Source of the DNA: Streptomyces sp. SID3343
GTDB taxonomy: Bacteria; Actinomycetota; Actinomycetes; Streptomycetales; Streptomycetaceae
Assembly: GCF_009865215.1 (NCBI RefSeq)
Contig: NZ_WWJX01001373.1
Coordinates: 1 to 34,801 of the forward strand
Direction of reading: 5' to 3'
DNA length: 34,801 nucleotides
Below, piece by piece: positions 23,501 through 31,945 of the stretch (within the stretch, counting starts at the first letter, position 1; each line of letters opens with the position of its first letter). A program made the position numbers and the translations under genes. The notes below the pieces were generated by a model, which worked only from the letters and a program-made list of their open reading frames with translations, was not told the DNA's origin and ran no database searches.

Positions 23501-24697
23501 TTGGCTACCGCGTGGTTCCAATGCCAGGCCGGTGCGAGCGGCGACATGCTGCTCGGTGCCCTGCTCGATGCCGGCGCCCCCCTGGAGGCCGTCCAGGAAG
23601 CCGTCGACGCGGTTGGCGTCGAACCGATCATGATTTCCGCCGAGCGAACCGAGAGACACGGGATCGCCGCGACGTACGCCAAGGTCAAGACCGTGGAGAG
23701 CCACATGCACCGCACGTGGAACGACGTTCGTGACCTGCTCGATCGGGCCGACCTGCCCGAACCCGTACACGCCCGCGCGCACGACGTCTTCGGCCGACTC
23801 GCACACGCCGAGGCTCGCGCGCACCGATGCCTGCCGGAAGAGGTGCACTTTCACGAGGTCGGCGCGCTCGACGCGATCGCCGACGTCGTGGGTACGTGTA
23901 CCGCGCTGCACGCGCTCGGCGTCCAGGACGCGATCGGCTCGCCGGTCGCCCTCGGCAACGGCAGTGTCGAGGCCGCGCACGGGAGACTGCCCGTACCGGC
24001 ACCGGCCGTTCTCGAACTCATGCGCGTCGCCGCCGCGCCGGTGTACTCGGGCCCCGCGCCGTACGAGATGTGCACCCCGACCGGGGCGGCCCTGCTCACC
24101 TCGGTGTGCGGGAGTTGGGGGCCGATGCCGGCCCTGCGGATCACCGCCGACGGGACCGGGGCCGGCAGTCGCCGCGTCGACGAGGTGCCCAACATCCTGC
24201 GCGTCGTGCTCGGGGAGCCCTACGTCGCGCACGCCGCGCAGTCGACCCTGTGCGGCGACGTCCTGATCGAGACCAACGTGGACGACCTCGACCCGCGTCT
24301 GTGGCCTGCGGTACTGGGCAAACTGCTCGCGGGCGGCGCGGCCGACGCGTGGCTCGTCCCGATCCTGATGAAGAAGGGCCGCCCCGCGCACACCCTGTGC
24401 GTACTCGTCTCGGCGGACCGACTCGACGACGCGCTGGACACCGTGTTCCGCGAGACGTCGACGATAGGTGCGCGGATGGTCGCGGTCGCCAAGCGGGCGC
24501 TCGACCGGGATTTCGCGACCGTGTCCGTCGAGGGCCTGCCGATACGGGTCAAGACCGCGACGTTCGAGGGAAAGGTGGTGAACGCCCAGCCGGAGTACGA
24601 GGATGTGGCCGCCGCGGCCGAGTCGCTGGGTCGCCCGGTGAAGGTGGTGATGGGAGCCGCAGCGGCGGCGGCATACGCGGCCGGGATGGCACCTTGA
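23501..24697 (+). CDS. larC: LarC, nickel insertion protein of pincer cofactor pathway
   Basis: A 398-aa protein. I choose a TTG start at 23501 (MATAWFQCQAGASGDMLLGA) because GGGAGG lies 8-9 nt upstream and the family normally begins with a strand leading directly to the C-x-A-G-x-S-G-D-M motif; a longer frame upstream is not protein-like. The family His residues appear in HFHEVGALDAIADVVG; later motifs include YEMCTPTGAALL, IETNVDDLDPRLWPAVLGKL and AWLVPILMKKGRPAHTL. LarC inserts nickel into the thiolated pyridinium cofactor in a CTP-dependent step. In Lactobacillus plantarum LarC is made by a ribosomal frameshift; here both halves are in one continuous frame. Confidence 0.92.
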   Translation: MATAWFQCQAGASGDMLLGALLDAGAPLEAVQEAVDAVGVEPIMISAERTERHGIAATYAKVKTVESHMHRTWNDVRDLLDRADLPEPVHARAHDVFGRLAHAEARAHRCLPEEVHFHEVGALDAIADVVGTCTALHALGVQDAIGSPVALGNGSVEAAHGRLPVPAPAVLELMRVAAAPVYSGPAPYEMCTPTGAALLTSVCGSWGPMPALRITADGTGAGSRRVDEVPNILRVVLGEPYVAHAAQSTLCGDVLIETNVDDLDPRLWPAVLGKLLAGGAADAWLVPILMKKGRPAHTLCVLVSADRLDDALDTVFRETSTIGARMVAVAKRALDRDFATVSVEGLPIRVKTATFEGKVVNAQPEYEDVAAAAESLGRPVKVVMGAAAAAAYAAGMAP

Positions 24698-24788
24698 GCG
24701 TGGCAGCGGGTGCCGGCGCATAGCCTGGGGCGGATTCCGTTCCACTGGTAGGCCACCGTATGCCGCGTATGTCGAGGAGCAGGCACCC

Positions 24789-26990
24789 GTGATCGCACGT
24801 CCCCTCCGGTTGCTGCTCGCCGTCCTCGCGACGGCGCTCGCGCTCTCCGCGCTGCCCTCGACCGCCTCGGCCGCGACCGCCTCGGCCCCGGCCGCCGACC
24901 ACGTCGTGCTGCTCGGGATCCCCGGTCTGACCTGGGACGACATCACCCCGCAGCGCACCCCGGCCTTGGCCGCGCTCACCGGGCACGCCGCCACCGCCGC
25001 GATGTCGGTCCGTACCGTGCACCCGCGCGCCTGCCCCGTCGACGGTTGGCTCACGACGGGCGCGGGCGCGCGCTCGACCGACTTTCGCACCGACGCGGCC
25101 ACGGCCAAGCCCTGTCCGGCGCCCGTCCCGCCGACCCTGGCCCCCGACGGCGCGGCGACCGTCCCCGACCTGCCGCGGATCGTCGAGCACAACGACACCT
25201 ACGGCTACAACCCGCGCTTCGGCCAACTCGCCGCCTCGGTCACCGCGACCGGCCGCACGGTGACCGCAGTCGGCCCGGGCGCGGCCTATGCCGCCGCCGA
25301 CCCCACCGGCCGGGTCCAGGCGACCTATCTGCCCGACCCCGCCGCCGTGGACACCGCGCTGATCGAGCGCTCGGCGCTGACCCTGGTCGACCTCGGCGGC
25401 CCGTACAGCCCGCCCACCGACACCCAGGGCGGTACAGCGAGCGCGCCGTCCCGCGATTTCGATCGCGGCCACCGCCTCACCGAGATCGACGCCCAAGTCG
25501 CCCGGATCGCCGCCGCGCTCCCCCCGCGCACCCAACTCGTGGTCGCGGGCCTGGCCGACGACACCGGGACCCCGCACCTACGCGCCCTGCTCGTGTCCGG
25601 CCCCGGCACCAAGGCCCACCGCGCGCCCGGCACCGAGCCCGCCCCCTCGGACACCTTCGACAACGGCTACCTCACCGCGACCTCGACCCGTAACGACGGT
25701 CTCGTCCAACTCACCGACCTCGCCCCGAGCCTGCTCGCCCCGCTCGGCATCGACGCGCCCGGCGAGTTGGTCGGCGCGGTCTACACCCGCGTGGGCAGCG
25801 CCTCGGGCTCCACCGCGGTCGAGCACCTGCGCCTGTTCGACGTCGGCGCACAGGCGTCGCGCACGGTGCGCGAGAGTTGGATGTTCTTCACGTGGCTCAC
25901 TCTCTTGCCGATCGCGGGCGCCGGCGTCGCGCTGTGGTTCGCGATCCGTCTCGGCCGCAGCGGCAAGACGGCCGCGCGCCGCAGGGTGACAAAGACGGCC
26001 GAGTGGATCGGGGTGCTGTTCGGGGCCGTCCCCGGCGGCTCGTTCCTGGTCGCGCTCGTGCCGTGGGAAAAGGCCGGCGACCCCGCGTGGACACTGCTCG
26101 GCCTGACCGCCGCGTTCTCCGCCCTGCTCGCGGTGATCGCGCTGCTCGGCCCGTGGCGCAGCCACCCGTACGGGCCGGCCGGCGTGGTCGCGGCGGCCAC
26201 CGCGGTGATCCTGGCGGGCGACGTCATGGTCGGCTCGCCGCTGCAGTTGAACACGCTGTTCGGGCTGTCCCCGCTGGTCGCGGGCCGGTTCTACGGCTTC
26301 GGCAACGTCGCGTGGACGATCTTCGCGATGGCCGTCCTGCTCGCCGTCGCATGGCCGACGGCCCGACTGATACTGGCGAATCGCCGCCGCGCCGCGCTCG
26401 TCGTGCTCTCCGTGGTCGGCGCGATCGCGGTGGTGGCCGACGGCTGGCCGGCCTTCGGCAGCGACTTCGGCGGCGTACTCGCGCTCATCCCCGGCCTCGC
26501 GATCCTGGGCCTGCTGCTCACCGGAACGCGCATCTCGTGGGTCAAGGTCGGCCTTGTCGCGCTCGGCGCGGTCGTGGTGATCGGCACGATCGCCGTACTC
26601 GACTGGCTGCGCCCGGCGGGAAGTCGCTCGCACCTGGGCCGCTTCGTCCAGGAGATCGTCGACGGCAACGCCGGCGACACGATCCACCGCAAGATCATGG
26701 GCAACCTGCACTCGTTCACGGGACCGTTCACGCTGATCATCCCGGTGGTGTTCGTGGTGCTCATCTTCGCCGTGCTCAATCCGGACAAGTGGCGTTCGCC
26801 GGCCCTGACCCGGTCGTTCGAGGCGGTGCCGTGGCTGCGCTCGACCCTGATCGCGTGCTGGCTCACCGCAGTGGTGGGCTACGCGGTGAACGACTCCGGC
26901 ATCCAGATCCCGGCCGTCGCGCTCACGATCGTGGCGCCGTTGTCGATCGCCGTGATCGCGGCAACGGAGGCCCGCCCGCGCGTCGACTGA
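24789..26990 (+). CDS. Large membrane protein with alkaline-phosphatase-like extracytoplasmic domain
   Basis: A 733-aa protein from a GTG at 24789 with GAGGAGCAGG upstream. The signal peptide ends near STASAATASA. Residues about 36-345 form an extracytoplasmic domain whose opening (DHVVLLGIPGLTWDDITPQ, TPALAALTGHAATAAMSVRT, VDGWLTTGAGAR) and later DGLVQLTDLAPSLLAPLGI resemble the alkaline phosphatase/phosphodiesterase superfamily. However, not all metal ligands are recognisable, so it may be non-catalytic. Residues about 373-728 hold about eleven membrane helices. Its position next to two glycosyltransferases suggests a role in envelope glycan or glycolipid handling, which is inference. Its last 68 nt overlap the 3' end of the convergent gene. 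Confidence 0.8.
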   Translation: MIARPLRLLLAVLATALALSALPSTASAATASAPAADHVVLLGIPGLTWDDITPQRTPALAALTGHAATAAMSVRTVHPRACPVDGWLTTGAGARSTDFRTDAATAKPCPAPVPPTLAPDGAATVPDLPRIVEHNDTYGYNPRFGQLAASVTATGRTVTAVGPGAAYAAADPTGRVQATYLPDPAAVDTALIERSALTLVDLGGPYSPPTDTQGGTASAPSRDFDRGHRLTEIDAQVARIAAALPPRTQLVVAGLADDTGTPHLRALLVSGPGTKAHRAPGTEPAPSDTFDNGYLTATSTRNDGLVQLTDLAPSLLAPLGIDAPGELVGAVYTRVGSASGSTAVEHLRLFDVGAQASRTVRESWMFFTWLTLLPIAGAGVALWFAIRLGRSGKTAARRRVTKTAEWIGVLFGAVPGGSFLVALVPWEKAGDPAWTLLGLTAAFSALLAVIALLGPWRSHPYGPAGVVAAATAVILAGDVMVGSPLQLNTLFGLSPLVAGRFYGFGNVAWTIFAMAVLLAVAWPTARLILANRRRAALVVLSVVGAIAVVADGWPAFGSDFGGVLALIPGLAILGLLLTGTRISWVKVGLVALGAVVVIGTIAVLDWLRPAGSRSHLGRFVQEIVDGNAGDTIHRKIMGNLHSFTGPFTLIIPVVFVVLIFAVLNPDKWRSPALTRSFEAVPWLRSTLIACWLTAVVGYAVNDSGIQIPAVALTIVAPLSIAVIAATEARPRVD

Positions 26991-28401
26991 CCAGCACGAC
27001 GGCGACCAGGATCGCCGCCCCCACCCACGGCCCGACCGTGCCGCGCAGCGTGCGCTGGAGGGTGTCCACGGTGTCGGGCAGCGGGGTGTCCCGGCCCGGG
27101 ACGTACGCGCACACGAGCAGCGTCGTGCGCGCGAGCAGCAGGTGGTCGAGCGCCGAAGGACCGAGCAGGACCAGCGGCGCCCACGCGGCGACGTCGTACC
27201 AGGGCAGGCTGTAGGGCGTCGTCAGCAACCACGCGACCGTCAGCAGCGCGGCCACCGCGGCGCTGTCGCCCGCCACATCGGCGGCCGGCCGGGCCCGCAG
27301 CGCGGTCCGCGCCAACAACCACACCACCAAGGCTCCGAGTAGCCAGCCGACCAGTCCGATCGACGACCGCGCGGTGTCGTGTCCGAGCGCCGACTCCATC
27401 GGCCCCAGCACGAGCCGCAGCGGCACCGCCAGCGACACCAGCTTGGCGTTCTCGCGCAGTTGGTCGAACGCGCCGAACCCCACCGGCAGATACGTCAGGA
27501 TCCCCACCGCGAGCCCCGACCCGACCATCGCGCCCATTGCCCGCGGCCGACCCCGCAACCCCCACGCAAGCGCGAGGACGTACAACCCGAGCGACACCTT
27601 CGCCGCGCACGCCAGCCCGACCAGTACCCCCGCGAGCACGGCCGAGCGTCGCACCGCGACCAGCGCGCCCACCGCGAACACCACCGCGAACGCGTCCAGA
27701 TGCCCGGCGTTGACTGCCACGAACAACAGCAGCGGATTCAGCGACCACAGGATCGCCACCCGCGCCCGGGCCCGCGGATCGGGCCCGGCCGCCCGCTGCA
27801 ACAGCAGTCCGCTCAGCACGAACGCCGCGGCACCGAGCAGCGTCAGCACGAGCACGATCGTGTGTACCGACGTCCCGCCCAGTCGCGCCGCGAACCACTG
27901 CTCGGCGGTGGCGACCGGCCCGTACACGGACGGCGTATCGGTCCACGGCGCCTCGACCGCGCGCCCGACCGGATCGCCGTCACGCACCAGGGTCGCGGCG
28001 GTGTCGGTGTACGGACTGCCGCCGGTCGTCGCGAGCCGGCCGTAGGCCGCGTACACGAGGTGGTCCGCCGAACCCATCGGCGGCACACACACCACCGCGA
28101 GCGCCGCCACGACCCCGCCGACCGTCAGCCGCCGCGGCTCCGGCGCCCATCCACGCGCCAACTGCCGCAGCGCGAGCACTAGTCCGCCGGCACCCACGAG
28201 CGCGGGCGCGAGCAACAATCCGGTGACCAGCCACGCCGGCGGATGCGCGTCGAACCGATACGGCGGCAGCCACCCAGGGCCTCCCGGCACCGGCGGCTGC
28301 GCGGCCGACGGGCCCAACAGCCCGGTGAGTACCACCAATCCGATCGAGACCGTAAGCAGCCCGATCGCCACCGGGCCGAGCGAGTGTTCCACGTGAAACA
28401 T
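26923..28401 (-). CDS. GT-C mannosyltransferase-like polytopic membrane protein
   Basis: About 492 aa from the ATG at 28401 (MFHVEHSLGPVAIGLLTVS); the frame is open to 28623, which would overlap the GT2 gene by 71 nt and add a Pro/Gly/Arg-rich, non-conserved tail. No strong ribosome site is seen at either. About a dozen membrane helices. The loop after helix 3 carries GSADHLVYAAYGRLATTGGSPY, the D-x(2-3)-Y-x3-GR-x4-G-x-PY signature of polyprenol-phosphate-sugar-dependent GT-C enzymes such as the actinobacterial alpha-1,6-mannosyltransferases (MptA/MptB, DUF2029/GT87 types). It probably transfers a lipid-linked mannose to an envelope acceptor outside the membrane. A perfect parS-type site covers the first codons. 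Confidence 0.82.
   Translation of the reverse strand: MFHVEHSLGPVAIGLLTVSIGLVVLTGLLGPSAAQPPVPGGPGWLPPYRFDAHPPAWLVTGLLLAPALVGAGGLVLALRQLARGWAPEPRRLTVGGVVAALAVVCVPPMGSADHLVYAAYGRLATTGGSPYTDTAATLVRDGDPVGRAVEAPWTDTPSVYGPVATAEQWFAARLGGTSVHTIVLVLTLLGAAAFVLSGLLLQRAAGPDPRARARVAILWSLNPLLLFVAVNAGHLDAFAVVFAVGALVAVRRSAVLAGVLVGLACAAKVSLGLYVLALAWGLRGRPRAMGAMVGSGLAVGILTYLPVGFGAFDQLRENAKLVSLAVPLRLVLGPMESALGHDTARSSIGLVGWLLGALVVWLLARTALRARPAADVAGDSAAVAALLTVAWLLTTPYSLPWYDVAAWAPLVLLGPSALDHLLLARTTLLVCAYVPGRDTPLPDTVDTLQRTLRGTVGPWVGAAILVAVVLVSRRAGGPPLPRSRRSTTAPRS
28385..28400. promoter_or_regulatory. parS: parS site (ParB-binding) within coding sequence
   Basis: TGTTCCACGTGAAACA matches the published bacterial parS consensus TGTTNCACGTGAAACA at every specified position. 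It encodes FHVEH at the start of the GT-C protein. ParB would nucleate here during chromosome segregation. In Streptomyces such sites cluster within a few hundred kb of oriC. Confidence 0.75.
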
Positions 28402-28552
28402 GCCGGTCCGAGACCCGGCCGCGGTCTCTCCGGCCCGGGTCACTGCGGGCTTGTCCGGGCCCGCCGCCGCCCCGGCCCGACCTCCGGTCCGAGTCGGCGT
28501 CGCCCCGGTACCAGCCCCCGCCCGACTACTCCCGGACCGACCCCGCGCCGCC

Positions 28553-29338
28553 TCAGCCACGACCGCGAACGGCCCCGGGCAACGCGCCGGCCGCACCACG
28601 CTCGGCCAAGGCCCTTGCCACATGCGCGTATTGGCGCGCCCGATGCCGCTGCGCGGCGAAATCCTTGCCGGTCACCCGGTGGTGCAGGTCCACCTCGACC
28701 TCCTCGACCACGAATCCCGTGCGCACCAGGTCGATCGTCAACCCCGTCTCCACACCGAACCCGGCGGCCAGCGGCAGCGCGGTCTCGAACGCCTCGCGAG
28801 TGAGGCAGCGTTGCCCGGAAAGCGGCTGCGTCGCGGTGAACCCGGACGCCCGCTCGATCCCGTCCCGTGCGGCTCGCACCACGAACCCGTGCCCCCCACC
28901 GGCCCGCCTCTGCGGTGGCAGTACCGCGATCGTCATCGCGGCGTGGCCGGACCGCACCGGCTCGATCAGCGGCCCGGTCGCCGCGGCTGTGCCCTCCAGG
29001 TCGGCGTCGAGAAAGAGCAGGAAACGCGGGTGGACCCGGCCCTCGGTGGTGTCCAGCGCGCCGACCACCGCGGCCCCCGTCTCCATCGCGGCAGCCTTGC
29101 CGCGGTTGCGCCCGTGCCGCGCGACCACGGCCCCGGCCGCCCGGGCCAGCGCGACGGTGTCGTCGGTGGACCCGTCGTCGACCACCACCACCAGGTCGAC
29201 CCCGGCGACGGACCGCGCCGCCTCGACGGTGGCCGAAATGCGCTGCGCCTCGTCGTGTGCCGGGATCACCACGGCCGTATCGCCGGTCGGTGCGCCGGTT
29301 GTGTCGCCGGTCGGTGTGCCGGTCGTGTGCTCCGCCAT
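28553..29338 (-). CDS. Family 2 glycosyltransferase
   Basis: A 261-aa cytosolic-facing enzyme, ATG at 29338. After a short Thr/Gly/Asp N-terminus (a TGTPTGDTTGAPTGDT tract) the GT-A fold begins with AVVIPAHDEAQRISATVEAA. Nucleotide-sugar binding shows as LVVVVDDGSTDDT, and the metal-binding D-x-D is in FLLFLDADLEG. Acceptor-side motifs are SGQRCLTREAFETALP and GFGVETGLTIDLVR. There is no membrane helix. Such enzymes often make a polyprenyl-phosphate sugar (polyprenyl-phospho-mannose or glucose), and the adjacent, co-directional GT-C protein would use exactly such a donor; that coupling is inference. The C-terminal end overlaps the longer open frame of the GT-C gene. Confidence 0.88.
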   Translation of the reverse strand: MAEHTTGTPTGDTTGAPTGDTAVVIPAHDEAQRISATVEAARSVAGVDLVVVVDDGSTDDTVALARAAGAVVARHGRNRGKAAAMETGAAVVGALDTTEGRVHPRFLLFLDADLEGTAAATGPLIEPVRSGHAAMTIAVLPPQRRAGGGHGFVVRAARDGIERASGFTATQPLSGQRCLTREAFETALPLAAGFGVETGLTIDLVRTGFVVEEVEVDLHHRVTGKDFAAQRHRARQYAHVARALAERGAAGALPGAVRGRG

Positions 29339-29827
29339 GGCGTGATCCTACGAGCCGTTGCGCGCGCCGGATCCTCTCCGTCGGTCACGGGCGTGCCACC
29401 CGTACTGCCCAAGCAACGGCGCGGCGGCGTGCAAGGTCTGCACGGATGGGGGTACAACGGAGGGGAGCCACATCGCAGGAACGCCCCCGAACTCCTGTGA
29501 CAGCGGTCTCGCGACATCTGCGGAACCTCCGAGGGCCGACCGTTCGTCGTTCCCGGTGAGAAGTGCTGGACCAGGCAGAGACCCAACCAGACCCAACCGC
29601 AGCGCAAACCGCAGCACATGGACGGCACGACGGTCCGCTCGGGAGTTCGCCATCCCGCCGACGGTCCGGTTCGCGAGTGCACCACCTGTACGGGGCGCTT
29701 CTTATTCGCCACCCCTGCGCCACCTCGCGCCATGTGCCGCCATGTGGCCCCTTCGTGGTCGGCTGCGGGAAAAAGTACCTGAGTATCACGCATAGTGCTT
29801 CCACGTTCACGGAAAGGAACGAGCGCC
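29339..29827. other. Divergent intergenic region
   Basis: No supportable gene in 489 bp between the GT2 gene (minus) and the prim-pol-like gene (plus). A 101-codon minus-strand frame (29348-29653) lacks a ribosome site. Short GCCACC / GCGCCATGTG variants repeat around 29704-29750. An AT-rich stretch (GGGAAAAAGTACC, GCATAGTGC, 29766-29802) is the likely promoter of the plus-strand gene. Confidence 0.45.
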
Positions 29828-30484
29828 ATGCTGCGCGAGATCCTCGGAAGACGACGGAGGGAACGCACCGCACTGCTGTCTGCCGTGCTGACGTGCGCGA
29901 GATGGCGCTGGCCCGTGGTTCCCGGCGTCGGATACGACCGCTGGTCGGGAGTGTGTCGGTGTGGTGCGGCGGATTGCCGCGTGCCGGGAGCCCATCCGGG
30001 TGAACCTCCCCTGCTCGCGGCCTCGTGTGACGAACGTATGGTGCGCTGGTGGTGGCAACAGTCACCGGACGCATCGGTGATCCTGGCCACCGGTGGTCGG
30101 GTAGCGGCGCTGAGCGTGCCGTCCGAGGCCGGAGCGCGCTCGCTCGACCAACTCGCCCGACTCGGTGTCCGCACCGGACCGGTCGTCGCCGCACCGGGGC
30201 GCTACGCGTTCCTGGTCGAGCCGTATCGATTGGACGAACTCGGCGAACTGCTGGACCGATACGGCCTGGACCGCTATGGAACGGTGCCCTCGACCCTGCG
30301 CTTCCACGGCGACGGCGGTTTTCTGGCGCTGCCACCGTCGCGGGTACAGGGCGGAACGTTGCGCTGGGCGCGGCCACCGGCACCTTCGGGAGACCCCACG
30401 GCCGGTGGGCCGTGGTTGCCCGAGGTGGCCGATCTGGTGCGCACCCTCGTCGACACTTGCCAACACGCCGAACCGAGGGCCTGA
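29828..30484 (+). CDS. Prim-pol-like protein with altered active site
   Basis: A 218-aa protein, ATG at 29828 with GGAAAGGA about 10 nt upstream. It matches the actinobacterial family annotated as bifunctional DNA primase/polymerase, N-terminal: WPVVPGVGYDRW, the Cys/His loop VCRCGAADCRVPGAHPG, then ERMVRWWWQQSPDASVILAT. In active prim-pol enzymes the next strand carries the catalytic D-x-D; here the matching position reads ALSVPS, so the metal-binding aspartates appear absent. No helicase domain follows. It may be a non-catalytic scaffold or regulator. It is followed at once by a strong terminator, so it is monocistronic. Confidence 0.75.
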   Translation: MLREILGRRRRERTALLSAVLTCARWRWPVVPGVGYDRWSGVCRCGAADCRVPGAHPGEPPLLAASCDERMVRWWWQQSPDASVILATGGRVAALSVPSEAGARSLDQLARLGVRTGPVVAAPGRYAFLVEPYRLDELGELLDRYGLDRYGTVPSTLRFHGDGGFLALPPSRVQGGTLRWARPPAPSGDPTAGGPWLPEVADLVRTLVDTCQHAEPRA

Positions 30485-30485
30485 G

Positions 30486-30561
30486 CCCGGATTTCGATGC
30501 CGGATCCCACGTCGACACGACGTCGGAATCCGGCCTCGAAGTCCGGCTCGGGCCCCTTTTT
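30486..30561 (+). terminator. Rho-independent terminator after prim-pol-like gene
   Basis: Directly after the TGA, CCCGGATTTCGATGCCGGAT pairs, with a few mismatches, to ATCCGGCCTCGAAGTCCGG, around a further ACGTCG/CGACGT stem. The stem is followed by GGGCCCC and TTTTT (30557-30561). Confidence 0.8.
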
Positions 30562-30888
30562 CGTGTCGGCTGCGAGCCTGTCGTACATCCGCTGTCCGCC
30601 CGCAGGGTTGTCAGGGTTGTCAGGGCTGTCCGGGCTGTGTGTGGCGATTCGACCCCGAGTGGGCATCGGGTCCACTGCGCGTTTCATGCGCTTTTCGGGC
30701 AGGCCCGATTCGAAGCGATCCTCGCTGTCACACAATGAAGTGATCGTTGTGGCGTAACCGCAACATCAGGTGATCGTTGCACGTCATGACGGCGCGATAG
30801 GCTCTGCGCGCCGATCATTTCGGCCTCGTTCCCAGCTCCGACCCGGCCTCGGGGAGAGCGGGAGGGCCTTCGCGCGCTAGGAGACACC
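30562..30888. promoter_or_regulatory. Intergenic region with 9-bp repeat and TGATCGTTG direct repeats
   Basis: No gene. Four 9-nt CAGGGTTGT-type units (30603-30638). Farther on, TGATCGTTG occurs twice, about 30739-30747 and 30770-30778 (31 nt apart, three helical turns), preceding the secreted-protein gene. This is a candidate activator or repressor site; TTGCAC and GATAGGCT nearby could be -35/-10. Confidence 0.4.
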
Positions 30889-31563
30889 ATGCAGCGGCCA
30901 CGCACGGGTCACATCCGCACGGTGGCTCTGAGCGCGGTCGTGGGCCTGTGCCTCGTCGTCCCGCTCGCCGCCGCGTCCGCGGACTCTGCCGGCTCGTCGG
31001 ACCCCGGCAAGAAGCGGCCCTTGGCCGACGCCACCGCGTCCACTCGGCCGGGCACCGACAAGAGCGCCGAATTCGGCAACGGTGTCGGCGACCGGGACAA
31101 GTCCGGTACGGCCGGCCTCCTGGAGCTGATCGGCGGCAAGTCGACCACGGCGCCCACCACTTCGTCCGGCGCGGCCACTTCGTCCGGTGCCACCACCCGT
31201 CCGGCCACTCCCGTGACATCCGCTCCGAGTACGGACAGCGTGTGCGGCAGGCCGATAGACGGCCCCAAGGGCATCCGCGCCCAGACGTGCGTCGAGCGCG
31301 ACGGCTCCGAGGTCTGGGGCCGGGTGTACTACCGCAATCCCACGCCCGACCCGCTGCTGCTCGCGATGAGCGTTCTCCAGCCCGGCGGCAACGCCCTGCG
31401 GGTGACCTGCTCGGTGGAGCCGAAGGAAACCGAGGGCCGCTGCGACAGCCCGCGCGTGCGCGCCCCCAAGGGCACCGACGGCTGGTCGGCACTGGCCGAA
31501 CTGGCCTCGAAGGACGGCGCGACCAAGCTGCTGCGCTCGGGCTCGACCACGGCCCAACGCTGA
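30889..31563 (+). CDS. Secreted protein of unknown function
   Basis: A 224-aa exported protein. ATG at 30889 with AGGAG 5 nt upstream. A signal peptide (VALSAVVGLCLVVPLAAASA) is probably cleaved after ASA. Residues about 45-115 are a Ser/Thr/Ala/Pro linker (TSSGAATSSGATTRPATP). The C-terminal domain (residues about 118-215) starts CGRPIDGPKGIRAQTCVERDG and holds four cysteines likely to form two disulfides, with a beta-rich pattern (EVWGRVYYRNPTPDPLLLAM, LRVTCSVEPKETEGRC). There is no anchor, so it is released or wall-associated through the linker. I do not recognise its function; relatives appear in Streptomyces. Confidence 0.8.
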   Translation: MQRPRTGHIRTVALSAVVGLCLVVPLAAASADSAGSSDPGKKRPLADATASTRPGTDKSAEFGNGVGDRDKSGTAGLLELIGGKSTTAPTTSSGAATSSGATTRPATPVTSAPSTDSVCGRPIDGPKGIRAQTCVERDGSEVWGRVYYRNPTPDPLLLAMSVLQPGGNALRVTCSVEPKETEGRCDSPRVRAPKGTDGWSALAELASKDGATKLLRSGSTTAQR

Positions 31564-31945
31564 CTCCCGAGCGGCTGGGTGGACCGGGCGGCCGGTCGGC
31601 TCGGGCGGTTCGGGGTGGTTCGGCGGGCTTGTGTTCGGTGGTCCACCGGTCTGCGTTCGGCGATGCGACGGTGACAGGGCCGACAGGGACTCGGCTCGAC
31701 AGGGGCACGGCTCGACGGCGGCTCGTTCGGCGAGAGCACGGCCCGTCTACGACTCGGCTCGCGTGCGCTACGACCGATGTGCGTTACGACGGGTGCGCTT
31801 ACGGCCGGCGTGCTTACTACCGGTGGACGGCGCGACCACTCTGCGGCACGACGTGTCCGCCAAAAACGCGAGGTGGCAATTCGACCGGGAATGCACCGGG
31901 AAAAAGCCCCGAAAAAGGTGAAGGCCCGGCCGCTGAAGACGGGGG
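31564..31945. other. Intergenic region, repeats and hairpins
   Basis: A 7-bp inverted repeat CCCGAGC / GCTCGGG (31566-31572, 31599-31605) follows the secreted-protein stop and may act as a weak terminator. Imperfect 14-17 nt repeats of the GTGCGCTACGAC type run near 31764-31822. GGCCGCTGA (31928-31936) pairs with TCAGCGGCC (31951-31959). No gene is supported. Confidence 0.4.

Noticed and set aside
21356-25198. A 1280-codon minus-strand frame across larB, larC and the CRISPR array.
   Set aside because: It reads CRISPR repeats and antisense of two well-supported genes; no domain or plausible start.
29348-29653. A 101-codon minus-strand frame downstream of the GT2 gene start.
   Set aside because: No ribosome site, mixed codon bias, and it occupies the divergent promoter region.
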